Source of the DNA: Candidatus Poribacteria bacterium
Lineage (GTDB): Bacteria; Poribacteria; WGA-4E; WGA-3G
Length of the DNA stretch: 13,204 bases
Assembly (NCBI GenBank): GCA_007571355.1
Contig: RKRO01000362.1
Span: 1-13,204, forward strand
Direction of reading: 5' to 3'
Shown: positions 13,056-13,204 of the stretch, piece by piece
Layout of the letters: each line of letters starts with the position of its first letter
Position numbering within the stretch: position 1 is the first letter of the stretch
Notes under the pieces: generated by a model
The model's database searches: none
What the model was told of the DNA's origin: nothing
What the model saw: only the letters and a program-made list of their open reading frames with translations
Program-made: the position numbers and the translations under genes

Positions 13056-13203
13056 TATAGTAAAGCCCGTAAGGATTGAAACACATCCTATCGAAAGGAG
13101 GCCCCTCTGATTCCCCCCTGATAAGGGGGGTGTTTTTGCTGGGGTGTTTCTTCGTGGGGGTTGTCTTCCTAAAAGTGTGCATTTATTTTTAGATTTTACT
13201 ATA
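13056..13203 (+). mobile_element. R1 MITE, complete copy C (about 148 bp)
   Basis: The left end TATAGTAAAG (13056) and right end TTTTACTATA (ending 13203) form an inverted repeat of nine bases (TATAGTAAA). The outer TA on both sides would fit a TA target duplication of IS630/mariner-type elements. Internal features are GGATTGAAACACAT, AAAGGAGG, the hairpin CCCCCCT-GATA-AGGGGGG and GGGGGTTGTCTTCCTAAAAG. It encodes nothing. It is the only full-length R1 in the window, and its right end points toward whatever follows beyond 13204. Confidence 0.78.
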
Positions 13204-13204
13204 T

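Overview
The window looks like a chromosomal piece of an uncultured bacterium, most likely Candidatus Poribacteria (sponge-associated or pelagic) or a close relative. This rests on overall style and was not checked by any search. The clues are an ECF-type sigma factor fused through a membrane span to a Kelch propeller, secreted Kelch and LamG proteins, a secreted terpene-cyclase-fold protein, a DUF547 protein beside an enolase-superfamily enzyme, moderate GC content, and gene-poor spacers filled with short palindromic repeats and MITE-like elements.

Layout. Positions 1-164 are repeat sequence, followed by a small GIY-YIG-fold protein (165-527, +). A repeat-rich spacer (528-1071) holds a REP-like hairpin, a truncated MITE, a doublet of CACCCC/GGGGTG palindromes and the terminator of the next gene. 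All genes from 1072 to 10392 are on the minus strand. Read in their own direction they are: a LamG-domain secreted protein, a secreted Kelch protein and the sigma-TM-Kelch fusion (10392 to 6468, probably one operon, ending in a strong terminator at 6350-6374); a mandelate-racemase-type enzyme translationally coupled to a membrane-anchored DUF547 protein (5876 to 3985); a Gfo/Idh/MocA oxidoreductase (3578 to 2541); and a secreted alpha/alpha-toroid protein (2187 to 1072). Divergent from the LamG gene is a plus-strand operon of three tandem paralogous lipoproteins (10748-12919). It is followed by a short minus-strand ORF resembling the N-terminus of anthranilate phosphoribosyltransferase and by a complete MITE at the right edge.

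Two dispersed elements recur. R2 is 153 bp with 14-bp terminal inverted repeats; the copy at 6026-6178 is flanked by a perfect 8-bp duplication. R1 is about 148 bp, starts TATAGTAAA and ends in its complement, like IS630/mariner-type MITEs such as Correia elements. R2 abuts or interrupts the left end of R1 twice. The right end of an R1 remnant forms a perfect TATAAT box upstream of the lipoprotein operon.

The most notable biology is the sigma-Kelch/Kelch/LamG operon, whose two secreted products share a C-terminal motif of the form GKLxxxWGxxK that may be a sorting signal. Next comes the tandem family of unrecognised lipoproteins. I found no tRNA, rRNA, CRISPR array or transposase gene.
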